A stretch of DNA of 17,654 nt from Gammaproteobacteria bacterium (GTDB lineage: Bacteria > Pseudomonadota > Gammaproteobacteria > Pseudomonadales > Pseudomonadaceae): contig JAAZJF010000071.1 in NCBI GenBank assembly GCA_012800475.1, positions 1 through 17,654 of the forward strand, read 5' to 3'. A model generated the notes under the pieces. That model did no database searches. It saw only the letters and a program-made list of their open reading frames with translations, and was not told where the DNA came from. The translations under genes and the position numbers were made by a program. Of the stretch, positions 1 through 7,536 are shown in pieces; position 1 is the first letter of the stretch, and the number at the start of each line of letters is the position of its first letter.

Positions 1-480
1 CATGCGATCGGCTTCATCTAAAATCAGCATTTGCATCTGATTAAAGCGCAGTGCGTTGTGTTGATATAAGTCCAGCAAACGACCGGGTGTCGCGACCAAC
101 ACATCCACTCCGCGGCGTAAATTCATCATTTGCGGATTAATACTCACGCCACCATAGGCGACTGCCGTACGTAAAGGTATATCGCCTAAGTACATACGAA
201 TCGACTCATGCACTTGCTCAGCCAATTCGCGTGTCGGCACCAATACCAAGGCCCGCACACAGTTTGACGTGACTTTTTCACCCTGCGTCAATAAGAGCTG
301 CAAGGCGGGTAAAGTAAAGGCTGCAGTTTTACCTGTACCGGTTTGCGCGGCCGCTAAAATATCTTTACCCGCTAAAATAGGCGCAATGGCTTGTTGCTGT
401 ACGGGGGTTGGCTCGTTGTAAGCTAAGCGTTGTAAATTTTCTAATAAGGCTGGCATCAGCCCTGATTTTGCAAAAGACAT
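1..480 (-). CDS. rhlE: DEAD-box ATP-dependent RNA helicase, RhlE type (5' part only)
   Basis: This is the N-terminal 160 residues of an RNA helicase that unwinds short RNA duplexes using ATP, in cold adaptation, ribosome assembly or RNA decay. The gene is cut by the left edge. Visible motifs in order are a Q-motif (Phe3 upstream, then PTPVQQQ at 24-30), motif I AQTGTGKT (45-52), motif Ia PTREL (82-86), a GG pair, motif Ib TPGR, and motif II DEAD (155-158) at the cut. Domain 2 and the C-terminal tail that would separate RhlE from other DEAD-box groups lie outside the window, so the subgroup name is an inference from the N-terminus. The start is the ATG read from 480 down to 478. There is no good Shine-Dalgarno sequence directly before it, and a small hairpin sits in the leader. 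It is divergent from kdsD. Confidence 0.9.
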   Translation of the reverse strand, partial: MSFAKSGLMPALLENLQRLAYNEPTPVQQQAIAPILAGKDILAAAQTGTGKTAAFTLPALQLLLTQGEKVTSNCVRALVLVPTRELAEQVHESIRMYLGDIPLRTAVAYGGVSINPQMMNLRRGVDVLVATPGRLLDLYQHNALRFNQMQMLILDEADRM

Positions 481-491
481 CTTAGTGTTCA

Positions 492-516
492 CCCTGACTG
501 TTCAGCCCTCTCAGGG
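492..516 (-). repeat. Short inverted repeat in the rhlE leader
   Basis: CCCTGA (492-497) and TCAGGG (511-516) are complementary with 13 bases between them. An alternative small hairpin, GCCCT-ctc-AGGGC, overlaps the loop. On the rhlE strand the fold ends 11 bases before the ATG and covers the only AGGG that could act as a distant ribosome binding site. The stem is short, so a regulatory role is only a possibility. Confidence 0.35.
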
Positions 517-734
517 CAATAACCTGCATTCTACAGTGTTTGCTGAGCTGGCTCTTTAATAAACGCTTATCAACGCTCATATCAGCGCCATCTCAAGTAT
601 TGAAGCGCCCAGCTTTACTCTGCTTATGCTTGGGTCATAGCGACTTTATGACTGATGATGCTGCGCAAAAATTCACACATTCAGCCCCAGCACCCCAAGC
701 GCTCATAGCTGATGAGTTGCTGGGTAATTTCACG

Positions 735-740
735 TATAAT
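735..740 (+). promoter_or_regulatory. Probable sigma-70 -10 box for the kdsD-lpt operon
   Basis: A perfect TATAAT lies 26 bases before the kdsD ATG, the right distance for a promoter of this operon. No consensus -35 is found 16-18 bases upstream; the nearest TTG hexamer (717-722) leaves only 12 bases. Confidence 0.45.
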
Positions 741-766
741 TAATTTTTTACCTTGAAGAAGACCTT

Positions 767-1744
767 ATGATGTCCTCAGTTCATGCTCTTATTGATTCCG
801 CCAAACGCACTATCAGCCTTGAACAAGAGGCGATTACTAGCTTATTAGGACGCATCGACAACAGCTTTGTGCAAGCCTGCGAACTGATTTTAAACTGCAA
901 AGGCCGTGTCGTTGTAGTGGGCATGGGCAAGTCGGGTCATATTGGTCATAAAATTGCTGCGACATTAGCCAGCACCGGGACACCCGCATTTTTTGTGCAC
1001 CCGGCCGAAGCCAGTCACGGCGATATGGGCATGATCACCGCAGACGATATCGTCCTGGCCTTATCCAACTCAGGTACCACTAACGAGATTGTCACCCTAC
1101 TGCCGCTGATTAAGCGCTTAGGCCTGACCTTGATCAGCATGACCGGTAACCCTGACTCAACCTTAGCTCGCGCAGCTAATGTGAACTTAGACACTCAAGT
1201 TGAACAAGAAGCGTGCCCGCTCAACTTAGCGCCCACCTCCTCAACTACAGTCACTTTAGTGCTGGGTGATGCGCTCGCGATTGCGCTTTTAGAGGCCCGC
1301 GGCTTTACTCCAGAAGACTTTGCCTTTTCGCACCCTGGCGGTGCTTTAGGCCGACGTTTACTGCTGAAAGTTGAGCATGTTATGCACAGTGGCGATGAAT
1401 TACCCGCCGTCGCACGCGACGCGTCTTTACGCGAAGCTTTATTGGAGATGACGCAAAAAGGTCTGGGAATGACGCTGATTTTAGCGCCCGATCGCACCTT
1501 AGCCGGTATTTTCACCGACGGTGACTTGCGTCGCGCTCTGGACAAAGGTATTGATGTGCGTGATGCCAGCATCGATGCGCTGATGACCCACGGTGGTAAA
1601 ACAGCCCGTCCTGAGATGCTCGCCGCGCAAGCCCTGAAAATTATGGAAGACTATAAAATCAGCTCTCTACCCGTTATTAACGAACACAACCAAGCCATTG
1701 GTGCGTTAAACATGCACGATTTATTACGTGCAGGAGTGATGTAA
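767..1744 (+). CDS. kdsD: D-arabinose 5-phosphate isomerase KdsD
   Basis: It interconverts D-ribulose 5-phosphate and D-arabinose 5-phosphate, the first step toward Kdo, the inner-core sugar of LPS, and acts in the cytosol. The 325 residues match the family length. The N-terminal SIS domain (about 40-185) shows GMGKSG (52-57), HPAEASHGD (78-86) and the sugar-phosphate loop SNSGTTNE (100-107), then HPGGALGRRL near residue 190. Two CBS domains fill about 205-320. Two ATGs occur in a row (767 and 770) behind a GAAGAAG stretch, and either could be used. It is first in the kdsD-kdsC-lptC-lptA-lptB run, and its stop overlaps the kdsC start by one base (TAATG). Confidence 0.95.
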   Translation: MMSSVHALIDSAKRTISLEQEAITSLLGRIDNSFVQACELILNCKGRVVVVGMGKSGHIGHKIAATLASTGTPAFFVHPAEASHGDMGMITADDIVLALSNSGTTNEIVTLLPLIKRLGLTLISMTGNPDSTLARAANVNLDTQVEQEACPLNLAPTSSTTVTLVLGDALAIALLEARGFTPEDFAFSHPGGALGRRLLLKVEHVMHSGDELPAVARDASLREALLEMTQKGLGMTLILAPDRTLAGIFTDGDLRRALDKGIDVRDASIDALMTHGGKTARPEMLAAQALKIMEDYKISSLPVINEHNQAIGALNMHDLLRAGVM

Positions 1745-2280
1745 TGCTACATTTAACCCACAGTGACTTAGTCGAGCGTGCTCGCGCAGTGCGCTTGCTG
1801 GTACTGGATGTCGATGGTGTATTAACCGATGGTAAACTCTACTTCTTAGCCAATGGCGGTGAAGCTAAAGCGTTTAGCACCCTCGATGGCCAAGGCATTA
1901 AGATGCTACAAAATTCAGGTGTAGCAGTGGCTATTATTACTGGGCGCACCTCTGATATTGTCGCGCGTCGTGCTGAAAACCTAGGCATCACGCATCTGAT
2001 ACAAGGCCGTGAAGATAAGCGTGTCGCCCTTGATGAAATATTAGCCCGCCTGCAACTTTCTTATGATCAAGTTGCCTATTTAGGCGATGATTTACCTGAT
2101 TTAGCGCCCATCCGTTGTGTCGCACTGGGTATTGCCGTTGCCAATGCCAACAGCTTTGTGCGTGAACATGCCAAAGGCGTCACATCCTTACGGGGTGGCG
2201 AAGGTGCCGCACGTGAATTGTGCGAGTTCATTATGGCCGCGCAAGGTACACTTGCTGCAGCACAGAACGCTTACTTATAA
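1744..2280 (+). CDS. kdsC: 3-deoxy-D-manno-octulosonate 8-phosphate phosphatase KdsC
   Basis: It hydrolyses Kdo 8-phosphate to Kdo and phosphate in the cytosol, following KdsD and KdsA. At 178 residues it is a capless HAD-family (C0) phosphatase. It has motif I DVDGVLTDG with Asp22 nucleophile and Asp24 acid/base, motif II ITGRTSD (Thr66), the conserved Lys92 in REDKR, and motif III GDDLPD (Asp115, Asp116). The start ATG overlaps the kdsD stop and is preceded by AGGAG at 1732-1736, so translation is probably coupled. The 3' end contains a TATAAT that spans its stop codon. Confidence 0.95.
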   Translation: MLHLTHSDLVERARAVRLLVLDVDGVLTDGKLYFLANGGEAKAFSTLDGQGIKMLQNSGVAVAIITGRTSDIVARRAENLGITHLIQGREDKRVALDEILARLQLSYDQVAYLGDDLPDLAPIRCVALGIAVANANSFVREHAKGVTSLRGGEGAARELCEFIMAAQGTLAAAQNAYL

Positions 2281-2281
2281 T
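2252..2281 (+). promoter_or_regulatory. Possible internal promoter ahead of lptC
   Basis: TTGCTG (2252-2257) and a perfect TATAAT (2276-2281) are separated by 18 bases at the end of kdsC. Transcription from here would begin about 8-9 bases before the lptC ATG, giving a nearly leaderless message. The -35 matches only in its TTG half, and the -10 overlaps the Leu-stop codons of kdsC, so chance is a serious alternative. Confidence 0.25.
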
Positions 2282-2295
2282 TTCGGATTGCATTT

Positions 2296-2865
2296 ATGTC
2301 GGCAAATCTACGCTTGGCTTTATTCTTTTTACCCTTCGCATTAGTGGTTGCTGCGCTGGGTTATTGGAATATTCATAACCCTGCTGAAATTGAATCAGCC
2401 GCTTTTGCAGCGCCTGACAACAGCATCGACTTTTTTGCACAAAACACCCATACATTACAGTTTACCGAGGAAGGTCGCTTAAACTACGAGCTGACCAGTT
2501 CACGTCTTGAGCATACCCAGCACGATGACATCACCGTACTGTTAGAGCCTGAGTTATTACTCTTTCGGGGAAGTGAGCTGCCTTGGAAAATCAGCAGCGA
2601 GCGCAGTCATGTCAGCCCAGAAGGCAAAGAAGTGGAGCTCATCAAGCAGGTGCGTATTGAGCGCACAGATGAGAAAGGTCGCCCTACACTATTAACCACA
2701 GAACAACTGACGTATATCCCTGAAACAGAATATGCGCATACCCAACTTGCAGTAAAAATCGAAGCAGCCAACGGCGTCACGACCGGGATTGGCATGCAAA
2801 CTTATTTAAATGAAAGTAAAATGCATTTACTTTCAAATGTGAGAGGCCGACATGAAGTTCGCTAG
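2296..2865 (+). CDS. lptC: LPS export system protein LptC
   Basis: It is an inner-membrane bitopic protein of the LptB2FGC transporter that takes LPS from LptF/LptG and hands it to LptA in the periplasm. The 189-residue length fits the family. Residues 7-23 form a single hydrophobic N-terminal segment, followed by a periplasmic beta-jellyroll domain of about 160 residues. The overall sequence is weakly conserved, as is usual for LptC, so the assignment rests partly on its place between kdsC and lptA. The start is 15 bases after the kdsC stop with no visible Shine-Dalgarno, while its 3' end overlaps lptA by 14 bases. Confidence 0.9.
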   Translation: MSANLRLALFFLPFALVVAALGYWNIHNPAEIESAAFAAPDNSIDFFAQNTHTLQFTEEGRLNYELTSSRLEHTQHDDITVLLEPELLLFRGSELPWKISSERSHVSPEGKEVELIKQVRIERTDEKGRPTLLTTEQLTYIPETEYAHTQLAVKIEAANGVTTGIGMQTYLNESKMHLLSNVRGRHEVR

Positions 2866-3400
2866 AACAACAGCTGTACTCCTTGCCACCAGTGTCAGCC
2901 TGCTCAGCAGTCTGGTTCACGCCTTACCTTCAGACAGCAGCAAGCCGATTAATGTACAAGCAGACAGTGCTGAAATGGACGACAAACGTGGTGTGGCGAT
3001 TTACCGTGGTGATGTAATTATCACCCAAGGTACGCTGAAGATCACAGGAGATACCGTCACTATCACACTCACCAACGGTGGAGATATTGATGTATTTACC
3101 TCAGTGGGACAACCCGCGTACTACGAACAGCAACCGGCTGAAAATAAAGAGATTGTGCAGGCTTACGGCCGCACTATTCAGTATTTTGCTACCAATGAAA
3201 AAATTGTGATTGTTGACCAAGCTAAAGTGATCCAGCAAGGCAGTACCTTCCGCGGTGAAAAAATTATTTATGACACCAAAAAGCAGATTGTAACTGCAGG
3301 CCGCGCCAAACAAGGCACCGTCAGCACACCCGCACCACGTATTAATATGGTGATTCAGCCTAAAAACAAAGACACGCAAACAGAGTCCAGCGCACCATGA
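2852..3400 (+). CDS. lptA: Periplasmic LPS-bridge protein LptA (LptH in Pseudomonas)
   Basis: It is the periplasmic OstA-like protein that oligomerises into the bridge carrying LPS from LptC to LptD. The 182-residue precursor has a clear Sec signal peptide: positive N-terminus MKFAR, hydrophobic core to about residue 22, and probable cleavage after VHA (24). The mature part starts with the family's INVQADSAEMDDKRG region and continues with repeated short beta-strand units (GDVIITQG, GDTVTI, GEKIIYD). The ATG lies inside the lptC reading frame with AGAGG seven bases upstream, which implies translational coupling. Its stop overlaps the lptB start (ATGA). Confidence 0.95.
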   Translation: MKFARTTAVLLATSVSLLSSLVHALPSDSSKPINVQADSAEMDDKRGVAIYRGDVIITQGTLKITGDTVTITLTNGGDIDVFTSVGQPAYYEQQPAENKEIVQAYGRTIQYFATNEKIVIVDQAKVIQQGSTFRGEKIIYDTKKQIVTAGRAKQGTVSTPAPRINMVIQPKNKDTQTESSAP

Positions 3401-4125
3401 GCAGTACCTTAGTCGCTAAAAATCTAGCCAAAAGCTATAAAGGCCGCACGGTTGTTCATGATGTCAGCGTGTCGATCAAAAGCGGGCAAGTTGTGGGTTT
3501 GCTGGGCCCCAATGGTGCAGGTAAAACAACCTGCTTCTATATGATTGTCGGCTTGGTCCAAGCAGATAAAGGCAGCGTATTTATAGACGACACCGATGTC
3601 AGCTTTCAGCCCATGCACGGTCGCGCACGCGCAGGTATTGGCTATCTACCTCAAGAGGCATCGATTTTTCGCAAGCTGAGTGTCGCAGATAATATTCTAG
3701 CTATTTTAGAGTTGCGCAAAGATCTGGATCGCTCAGGCCGCATACAAGCTTTAGATGATTTATTGCGTGAATTTCACATCACGCACTTGCGCGATAATAA
3801 AGGCATGAGCTTATCCGGCGGTGAACGTCGTCGTGTTGAGATTGCCCGCGCTTTGGCCACTGACCCCAAGTTTATTTTGCTCGATGAGCCCTTTGCTGGT
3901 GTTGACCCTATTTCTGTCGGTGATATCAAACAGATCATCAACCACCTTAAAGACAAAGGTATTGGTGTTTTAATCACTGATCACAACGTGCGCGAAACGC
4001 TCGATATCTGCGAAACAGCTTATATTGTCAGCGCTGGTAAAATTATTGCTGAAGGCTCGCCCAGCAGCGTACTCGAAAACCAATTGGTTAAAGATGTTTA
4101 CCTCGGTCAAGAATTTCACCTTTGA
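3397..4125 (+). CDS. lptB: LPS export ABC transporter ATPase LptB
   Basis: It is the cytosolic ATPase that dimerises under LptF/LptG and powers LPS extraction from the inner membrane. The 242 residues are full length. Walker A is GPNGAGKT (37-44), the Q-loop is at Gln86, the signature is LSGGE (139-143), Walker B is ILLDE with catalytic Glu164, and the switch histidine is His196. The start overlaps the lptA stop by four bases. It is the last gene of the envelope operon: an intrinsic terminator begins 9 bases after the stop. lptF and lptG are not in the window, as is usual because they lie in a separate operon. Confidence 0.97.
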   Translation: MSSTLVAKNLAKSYKGRTVVHDVSVSIKSGQVVGLLGPNGAGKTTCFYMIVGLVQADKGSVFIDDTDVSFQPMHGRARAGIGYLPQEASIFRKLSVADNILAILELRKDLDRSGRIQALDDLLREFHITHLRDNKGMSLSGGERRRVEIARALATDPKFILLDEPFAGVDPISVGDIKQIINHLKDKGIGVLITDHNVRETLDICETAYIVSAGKIIAEGSPSSVLENQLVKDVYLGQEFHL

Positions 4126-4134
4126 TCACCCCTC

Positions 4135-4168
4135 AAAGGCTGCTATACCTATAGATGCAGCCTTTTTT
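4135..4168 (+). terminator. Intrinsic terminator after lptB
   Basis: AAAGGCTGC (4135-4143) pairs perfectly with GCAGCCTTT (4157-4165) around a 13-base loop and runs into six T (4163-4168). It closes the kdsD-lptB operon and separates it from rpoN. Confidence 0.88.
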
Positions 4169-4298
4169 GTGTACTGCGCACCCATTTAATGTCACGCGTC
4201 ACTTGTCAAAACTATGCAAAGCTGTCATTTTCAGGCATAAATCTTGCTAAGAGCCACTCTTTGGCGCACTGATGATATAGGAGTCATGCCTTTCCATT

Positions 4299-5786
4299 AT
4301 GAAAGCCTCACTCGTTTTAAAAATGGGTCAAAGCCTGACCATGACCCCGCAACTGCAGCAAGCCATTCGCTTACTGCAAATGTCGACCTTAGACTTACAA
4401 GCAGAAATCCAAGAAGCATTGGACAGCAACCCTATGCTTGAGATTGAAGACGACAATAATCCCAGCAGCGGTGACAGCTCCAGTGCAGCGCAAGAGCATG
4501 CCAGTCATACTCAATCCACCGCTCAGGATGAACCTGATAACACTGCACCCAATACAGTTGAAACAACTGACTGGACTGAGCAAATCCCCAGCGAGTTAGA
4601 AATTGATACCTCTTGGGATGATGTCTACCAGTCCAGCGCCAGCAATATACCCAGCGCCAACACTGAAGAGTGGGACTTTACCAGTACGACTTCTGCTGGC
4701 ATTGATCTGCAAACGCACCTGCTGTGGCAACTCAATCTGGCTAAAATGAACGACAGCGATCGCATGATTGCCACCGTTATTATTGACAGTATTGGCAGCG
4801 ATGGTTATTTACAAGAAAGCCTTGAGGACATTCAAAGCTCCTTCGACCCCATGCAGCATATTGAAATGGACGAAGTTGAGATGGTCCTCAAACGGGTACA
4901 ACAGTTTGAACCTACAGGCGTGGCCGCACGTAATTTAAGTGAGTGCTTGCTGCTGCAACTGCAACAGTTACCCAAAGACACGCTGTGGCTGGCACAGGCT
5001 CAAACCCTGTGCAAAGAACACCTTGAGCTGCTCGGTAGCCGTGACTACAACCAACTGATGCGACGCATGCGCATCAAAGAAGAAACGCTCAAGGCCATCG
5101 TACAGTTGATCCAAACTCTAGACCCGCGCCCTGGCTCAATCATTGAAAGTAAAGAGCCTGAATACATCGTGCCGGATGTGATTGTACGCAAAGCTAAAAA
5201 CCGCTGGATCGTAGAGCTCAATCCTGAAATCGCCCCGCGCTTAGGGGTAAATGCGCAATATGCAGGTTTTGTGCAGCGCGCCGACAACAGTGCCGACAAC
5301 ACGTTTTTACGCACACAGCTACAAGAAGCACGCTGGTTTATCAAAAGCCTGCAAAGTCGCAATGAAACACTGCTCAAAGTAGCAACGCAAATCCTCGATT
5401 ATCAGCGCGGTTTTTTTGACTACGGCCCCGAGGCGATGAAGCCATTAGTGCTGGCAGAAATTGCAGAAGCTGTTGGTATGCACGAGTCAACCATTTCACG
5501 CGTAACGACGCAAAAATATATGCATACGCCGCACGGTATTTATGAGTTAAAGTATTTCTTCTCCAGCCATGTGAGTACCGCACAAGGGGGTGAATGTTCA
5601 TCTACAGCGATTCGTGCAATCATTGAAAAGCTGGTTGCAGCAGAAAATCCGAAAAAACCATTGAGTGATAGCAAGATCGCTGGTTTACTGGAAGAACAAG
5701 GGATTCAAGTGGCACGGCGAACCATTGCCAAATACCGAGAATCCCTAGGTATAGCGTCTTCAACTGAACGAAAACAGCTTTTATAG
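4299..5786 (+). CDS. rpoN: RNA polymerase sigma-54 factor RpoN
   Basis: It is the alternative sigma factor that recognises -24/-12 promoters and needs an AAA+ enhancer-binding protein to open DNA. It controls nitrogen, motility and carbon genes. The 495 residues are close to the Pseudomonas length. Region I is the Gln/Leu-rich N-terminus (TPQLQQAIRLLQMS), region II is an acidic, Ser/Asn-rich linker (about 50-120), then come the core-binding domain, a helix-turn-helix (AEIAEAVGMHESTISR) and the RpoN box ARRTIAKYRE (472-481). The start at 4299 is set by homology at MKASLVLKMGQ; an in-frame TAG at 4278-4280 blocks any longer form. The AGGAG at 4279-4283 sits 15 bases away, unusually far, and a second ATG in another frame (4286) lies between. 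A TTGTCA at 4203-4208 is a possible -35, but no good -10 follows. Confidence 0.97.
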   Translation: MKASLVLKMGQSLTMTPQLQQAIRLLQMSTLDLQAEIQEALDSNPMLEIEDDNNPSSGDSSSAAQEHASHTQSTAQDEPDNTAPNTVETTDWTEQIPSELEIDTSWDDVYQSSASNIPSANTEEWDFTSTTSAGIDLQTHLLWQLNLAKMNDSDRMIATVIIDSIGSDGYLQESLEDIQSSFDPMQHIEMDEVEMVLKRVQQFEPTGVAARNLSECLLLQLQQLPKDTLWLAQAQTLCKEHLELLGSRDYNQLMRRMRIKEETLKAIVQLIQTLDPRPGSIIESKEPEYIVPDVIVRKAKNRWIVELNPEIAPRLGVNAQYAGFVQRADNSADNTFLRTQLQEARWFIKSLQSRNETLLKVATQILDYQRGFFDYGPEAMKPLVLAEIAEAVGMHESTISRVTTQKYMHTPHGIYELKYFFSSHVSTAQGGECSSTAIRAIIEKLVAAENPKKPLSDSKIAGLLEEQGIQVARRTIAKYRESLGIASSTERKQLL

Positions 5787-5868
5787 ACGTTGGTCAGTAA
5801 CACTTAATTTACGCAGGCGTTACAATCCTGCAAACACCGCATTAAGCAGTGAAACTAAGGAGTACGGT

Positions 5869-6177
5869 ATGCAAATAACCATCACAGGTCATCAATTAGA
5901 AGTCACTGACGCCCTACGTGAATATATCGAGAATAAGTTTGCTAAGCTTGAGCGTCACTTTGATAAAATCACAAGCATCCGCGTCACTCTGAGCGTTGAG
6001 AAAGTGAAACAAAAGATCGACGCAACCCTGCTGATCGCAGGTGGTGATGTCAACGCCAACGCCGAGCACGACGATATGTATGCCGCGATTGACCTGCTGG
6101 TTGATAAACTGGATCGTCAATTAATCAAACACAAAGAAAAACAACTGGACCGCCAAAAAGGCGCACTAGAACGCTAA
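5869..6177 (+). CDS. hpf: Ribosome hibernation-promoting factor, short form
   Basis: It binds the 30S subunit near the mRNA/tRNA channel and promotes inactive 100S ribosome dimers in resting cells. The 102 residues are one beta-alpha-beta-beta-beta-alpha domain with a Lys/Arg-rich second helix (KLDRQLIKHKEKQLDRQK), which is the short HPF/YfiA form without the long C-terminal extension. The start has AAGGAG (5857-5862) six bases upstream. It lies 82 bases after rpoN and 7 bases before ptsN, the classic sigma-54 modulation protein position. A TACAAT at 5821-5826 may be a -10 for a separate transcript, but no -35 is evident. Confidence 0.96.
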   Translation: MQITITGHQLEVTDALREYIENKFAKLERHFDKITSIRVTLSVEKVKQKIDATLLIAGGDVNANAEHDDMYAAIDLLVDKLDRQLIKHKEKQLDRQKGALER

Positions 6178-6184
6178 GAGCCAT

Positions 6185-6643
6185 ATGATTCGATTAGAAC
6201 ATATACTGACCCCGGCACGCTCACAAGTGAACGTGCCGGGCGGCAGTAAAAAACGTGTACTTGAGTACATAGCCCACCTGATTGCTGCAGACTTACCTGA
6301 TATTGATGAAGACGTTCTTTTTGAAAGCCTGGTGGCTCGCGAAAAGCTCGGTTCAACAGGCTTTGGTAATGGTATTGCAATCCCCCATTGTCGCCTGATT
6401 GGCTGTACGACACCGATCAGCGCTGTGCTGCACCTAGAACATGCGGTTGATTTTGACGCTATTGATGGTGAGCCAGTCGATTTATTATTTGTGCTTTTAG
6501 TGCCTGAAGAAGCCACTGATGAGCACCTTGAACTCCTACGACAAATTGCCAGTATTTTTGAGCAAGATGATGTTCGCGAACGTTTGCGTCAGGCTGCAGA
6601 CAGTGCTGCTTTGTATCAAACAGTACTCGATGCGCAACTTTAA
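6185..6643 (+). CDS. ptsN: Nitrogen-PTS EIIA protein (EIIA-Ntr)
   Basis: It is the terminal phosphoacceptor of the nitrogen phosphotransferase chain PtsP-NPr-EIIA-Ntr. It does not transport sugar; it regulates proteins such as potassium-uptake regulators and carbon-storage pathways. The 152 residues form a PTS EIIA type-2 domain with the phosphorylated His68 in GNGIAIPHCR. The start is 7 bases after the hpf stop, with AAGAG just upstream. Codons 9-19 contain a strong palindrome (6211-6240). The nitrogen-PTS partner ptsO is two genes downstream; ptsP is not in the window. Confidence 0.96.
   Translation: MIRLEHILTPARSQVNVPGGSKKRVLEYIAHLIAADLPDIDEDVLFESLVAREKLGSTGFGNGIAIPHCRLIGCTTPISAVLHLEHAVDFDAIDGEPVDLLFVLLVPEEATDEHLELLRQIASIFEQDDVRERLRQAADSAALYQTVLDAQL
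6211..6240. repeat. 30-bp near-perfect palindrome in the start of ptsN
   Basis: CCCGGCACG (6211-6219) is perfectly complementary to CGTGCCGGG (6232-6240). Inside, TCAC (6221-6224) pairs with GTGA (6227-6230), with a single C/A mismatch between the two stems and a central AA. In mRNA this would be a GC-rich hairpin starting 24 bases after the ptsN ATG. It lies in codons for TPARSQVNVPGG, a conserved protein stretch, so codon constraint may explain part of it. Confidence 0.6.
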
Positions 6644-6654
6644 AGGTGTGTTCT

Positions 6655-7536
6655 ATGCGTTTAGTGATCGTCAGTGGCCGCTCTGGGTCAGGTAAAAGTA
6701 CCGCGCTCAATGTGTTAGAAGATAACGATTTTTATTGCATTGATAACCTTCCAGCGACACTGCTACCCGAATTAGCCGAGCGCACTCTGCTAGCGACAGA
6801 AATGGTACATCCGCAAATCGCGGTCTCCATTGATGCGCGCAATGCACCCGATCAACTCGAGCGCTTTCCAGAAATTTTAGCTGAACTGCGTGCACGTCAT
6901 ATTATTTGTGATGTGCTCTATCTCGATGCAGGTGATGAAACCTTACTCAAACGCTTCTCTGAAACCCGGCGTCGGCATCCGCTGACCAGCGGCTCGCGCT
7001 CATTGGCTGAAGCGATTCATTACGAAAAAACCTTGCTCTCACCGATTATCGATCTAGCGGATCTGGTGATCGATACGTCACGTTTAAATCTGTACCAATT
7101 ACGCGACACGATTAAATTACGCCTGTTAGATAAACCCGAAGCTGGCACCGCTTTTTTAATCGAATCCTTTGGTTTTAAACGGGGTGTGCCGGTAGACGCC
7201 GATGTAATTTTTGATATTCGCTGCTTACCTAACCCCTATTGGCAACCTGAACTGCGGGCGTACTGTGGTTTGGATCAACCCATTATTGATTATTTAAGCG
7301 AACAAGCGGACGTCGAAGAAATGTACACCGACATCTATGCCTATCTTGCCAAATGGCTGCCACGCTTTGCTGCAAGCAATCGCGCCTATGTCACAGTGGC
7401 GATTGGCTGTACCGGCGGCCAACACCGCTCTGTATATATGGCACAGCGTTTAGGCGAAAGCTTGGGTGCACAACTGCATAACGTACAAATTCGTCACCGC
7501 GACATGGTGCGCCCCGATGAGCATAAACATGCCTAG
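6655..7536 (+). CDS. rapZ: RNase adapter / nucleotide-binding protein RapZ
   Basis: It has an N-terminal P-loop domain and a C-terminal RNA/metabolite-binding domain. In enterics it delivers the sRNA GlmZ to RNase E and tunes GlmS, hence cell-wall precursor supply; in pseudomonads, where that sRNA pair is not known, its target is uncertain. The 293 residues show Walker A GRSGSGKS (8-15), LYLDAGDETLLKRFSETRRRHPL, SFGFKRGVPVDAD, and the C-terminal signature GCTGGQHRSVY. The ATG at 6655 is chosen over a GTG at 6646 because AAAGG (6642-6646) is correctly spaced and homologues begin MRL. The last 8 bases overlap ptsO. Confidence 0.95.
   Translation: MRLVIVSGRSGSGKSTALNVLEDNDFYCIDNLPATLLPELAERTLLATEMVHPQIAVSIDARNAPDQLERFPEILAELRARHIICDVLYLDAGDETLLKRFSETRRRHPLTSGSRSLAEAIHYEKTLLSPIIDLADLVIDTSRLNLYQLRDTIKLRLLDKPEAGTAFLIESFGFKRGVPVDADVIFDIRCLPNPYWQPELRAYCGLDQPIIDYLSEQADVEEMYTDIYAYLAKWLPRFAASNRAYVTVAIGCTGGQHRSVYMAQRLGESLGAQLHNVQIRHRDMVRPDEHKHA

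Larger units (their letters stand above)
481..766. other. Divergent intergenic region between rhlE and kdsD
   Basis: These 286 bases hold no convincing gene. An open frame at 540-743 (+) begins at a TTG, has no ribosome binding site, resembles no family I know and overlaps the probable kdsD promoter. The region probably carries the promoters for both flanking genes: a TATAAT at 735-740 for kdsD, and a TAGAAT read on the minus strand at 533-528 as a possible -10 for rhlE. Neither has a good -35 partner. An inverted repeat at 492-516 lies in the rhlE leader. Confidence 0.6.

Noticed and set aside
540..743. 67-codon open frame on the plus strand between rhlE and kdsD
   Set aside because: It starts with TTG, has no ribosome binding site, overlaps the probable kdsD -10 box, and its translation resembles no family I recognise.
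1195..1572. 125-codon open frame antisense to kdsD
   Set aside because: It is low-complexity, Ser/Lys/Arg-rich, and mirrors the codon pattern of kdsD; a shadow frame.
6646..6654. GTG start giving RapZ three extra residues (Met-Cys-Ser)
   Set aside because: The GTG overlaps the AAAGG that serves the ATG at 6655, and RapZ homologues start MRL.
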